Shown here: positions 62,940-64,000 of the stretch, piece after piece
Layout of the letters: every line of letters begins with the position of its first letter
Position numbering within the stretch: position 1 is the stretch's first letter
Notes under the pieces: generated by a model
What the model saw: the letters and a program-made list of their open reading frames with translations, nothing else
What the model was told of the DNA's origin: nothing
The model's database searches: none
NCBI RefSeq assembly: GCF_029227915.1
Contig: NC_079879.1
Coordinates: forward strand, 14,572,001 to 14,636,000
Source: Hydractinia symbiolongicarpus
Lineage: Eukaryota > Cnidaria > Hydrozoa > Anthoathecata > Hydractiniidae
Direction: 5' to 3'
DNA: 64,000 bases
Translations under genes and position numbers: made by a program

Positions 62940-64000
62940 CTCACACGTAAATCACGTGGTTCCATCTGCCTGTGCAGGTTACCAGTGGACTAGTCGTTCC
63001 AGTCTCAATGCGCTACAACGTCCCAAGTCGTTTTCATTTGCTCCGTTGCTTTACGACAATCTTAACTGCGTGCACTGTCCTATAAAGGCTGTAATATGGC
63101 CTTTGGCAGTCTAATAAAGGTCTAACACGTAAATCACGTGGTTTCACCTGCCTGCGCAGGTTACCTTTGGACTAATCGTTCCAGTCTCAATGCGCTACAA
63201 CGTCCCAAAATGTTTTCACTGGCGAAGTTGCCTTAGAACACTCTTAACTACGTGCACAGTCCTATAAATAATGTAATATGGCCTTTTGCAGTCTAATAAA
63301 GGCCTCACACGCAAATCACGTGGTTTCACCTGTCTGCGCAGTTTACCATTGGCCTAGTCCTTCCAGTTTCAATGCGCTACAACGTCCCAAGATGTTTTCA
63401 CTGGCAAAGTTGCCTTAGAACACTCTTAACTACGTGCACAGTCCTATAAAGGCTGTAATATGGCCTTTTGCAGTCTAATAAAGGCCTCACACGTAAATCA
63501 CGTGGTTTCACCTGCCTGCGCAGGTTACCTTTGGACTAATTGTTCCATTCCTAATGCGCTACAACGTCCCAAGTTGTTTTCATTGGCAAAGTTGCCTTAG
63601 AACTCTCTCAACTACGTGAACAGTCCTATAAAGGCTGTAATATGACCTTTTGCATTCTAATAAAGGCCTCACACGCAAATCACGTGGTTCCATCTGCCTG
63701 TGCAGGTTACCAGTGGACTAGTCGTTCCAGTCTCAATGCGCTACAACGTCCCAAGTCGTTTTCATTTGCTCCGTTGCTTTACAACAATCTTAACTACGTG
63801 CACTGTCCTATAAAGGCTGTAATATGGCCTTTGGCAGTCTAATAAAGGCCTAACACGTAAATCACGTGGTTTCACCTGCCTGCGCAGGTTACCTTTGGAC
63901 TAATCGTTCCAGTATCAATGCGCTACAACGTGCCAAGATGGTTTCACTGGCGAAGTTGCCTTAGAACACTCTTAACTACGTGCACAGTCCTATAAAGTCT

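Larger units (their letters stand above)
1..64000 (+). repeat. 182-bp tandem satellite array, about 352 monomers, head to tail
   Basis: The motif ATATGGCCTTTTGCAGTCTA, or a close variant, recurs every 182 bases from end to end. Adding the observed spacings gives 352 monomers, 27 of them shortened by 1, 2 or 7 bases and none lengthened. Every copy runs in the same direction and no unique sequence interrupts them. Monomers differ from one another mainly at a limited set of recurrent sites, so they fall into subfamilies. Satellites of this size (about one nucleosome plus linker) are typical of eukaryotic centromeres or other heterochromatin; that location is inference. I do not recognise the monomer as a named family. 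The plus strand was chosen only because the window is given that way; a satellite has no proven sense strand. Confidence 0.98.
60641..64000 (+). repeat. Rightmost monomers with many private substitutions
   Basis: c-like and B copies alternate with A copies here, with private changes such as CATTGCTCTAGTCC (60,80x), ATTGGTGTCG (61,035), GTCTACTAAAGG (61,83x), GGCCGTAATATAGCC (61,996) and TATAAATAATGTAATATGG (63,26x). Monomers 61458 and 61640 recur at 63460 and 63642 (offset 2,002), sharing TAATTGTTCC, GGCAAAGTTGCC, GTGAACAGTCC and ATGACCTTTTGCATTC. The last monomer, 63824, lacks its final 5 bases at the window edge. Confidence 0.75.

Noticed and set aside
1-64000. CRISPR array
   Set aside because: The unit is 182 bp with no unique spacers. 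The variable middle is shared between many monomers as subfamilies, and the scale and context do not fit.
1-64000. CENP-B box
   Set aside because: I looked for the TTCG....A..CGGG core on both strands of the main monomer types and did not find it. A motif scan of all monomers would settle this.
1-64000. Alpha satellite or another named centromeric satellite
   Set aside because: The unit length and sequence do not match the satellites I can recall (171-bp alpha, about 178-bp Arabidopsis type, 180-bp maize knob). Calling a species from period alone is unsafe.
1-64000. Transposon insertion, LTR, rRNA, tRNA or telomere repeat inside the array
   Set aside because: The 182-bp spacing is continuous, apart from deletions of at most 7 bases per monomer, so no foreign insert can be present.

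Overview
The whole 64-kb window is one uninterrupted, head-to-tail satellite DNA array. The monomer is 182 bp. I phase it on the ATGG in the ATATGG motif, which gives monomer starts at 159, 341, 523 and so on up to 63824. Counting the spacing gives 352 monomers, the first and last cut by the window edges: 325 of 182 bp, 24 of 181 bp, two of 180 bp and one of 175 bp. All are in the same orientation. I see no unique DNA, transposon, RNA gene, telomere repeat or believable protein gene. A long homogeneous array of nucleosome-sized monomers indicates a eukaryotic chromosome, most likely a centromeric, pericentromeric or other heterochromatic block. I do not recognise the monomer as a named satellite and cannot give the species.

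The structure lies in the order of monomer variants. At least ten recurrent subfamilies can be told apart by diagnostic bases. In this answer: a = 'cagcgtctcaag' with 'gtgcacagtcgtataaagg'; b = 'gactattccttcc' with 'ttatcgccgttg'; c = 'cctgtctgcgcagctta' with 'gcgctaaaa'; d = 'ccattcttaatg' with 'ttagtgtttttgcc'; e = 'gcgcaagtta' with 'aatgtgctac' and 'cccaggtcg'; A = 'accagtggactagtcg' with 'tttgctccgttgc'; B = 'ggcgaagttgccttagaac'; f = 'aatgcattagagcg'; m = 'cccaagatgttttc'; x = 'ggtctttgcagtctaatatagg' (180-181 bp). These recur in fixed orders, forming higher-order repeats (HORs) and large segmental duplications inside the array.

Layout: 1-9,310 holds 4-mer and 5-mer HORs of a-b-c-d-e inside a larger block copied at a 4,729-bp offset. 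9,166-14,798 is a 2,911-bp-offset duplication plus a 3-mer (546-bp) tandem duplication. 15,492-20,221 is a tandem pair of 2,365-bp (13-mer) units. 20,351-29,580 contains copies at 5.3-5.8-kb offsets and a 4-mer duplication. 23,835-42,215 is the largest event: two nearly identical tandem units of 9,280 bp (51 monomers). 42,732-47,304 is a third copy of the right part of that unit, at a 5,095-bp offset. 47,305-51,640 returns to the monomer types of the window's left end. 51,640-64,000 holds more divergent monomers with shorter 9-mer, 12-mer and 8-mer duplications, possibly nearing an array edge.

Chimeric monomers sit at many block junctions, as expected from unequal crossover within a monomer. 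A few others look like gene-conversion patches. The monomer itself carries four short inverted repeats clustered in half its length, and a 32-bp-spaced internal direct repeat. The many 66-codon frames are by-products of the repeat. No positions were aligned by computer; all comparisons are by eye, so block edges are accurate to a few tens of bases.
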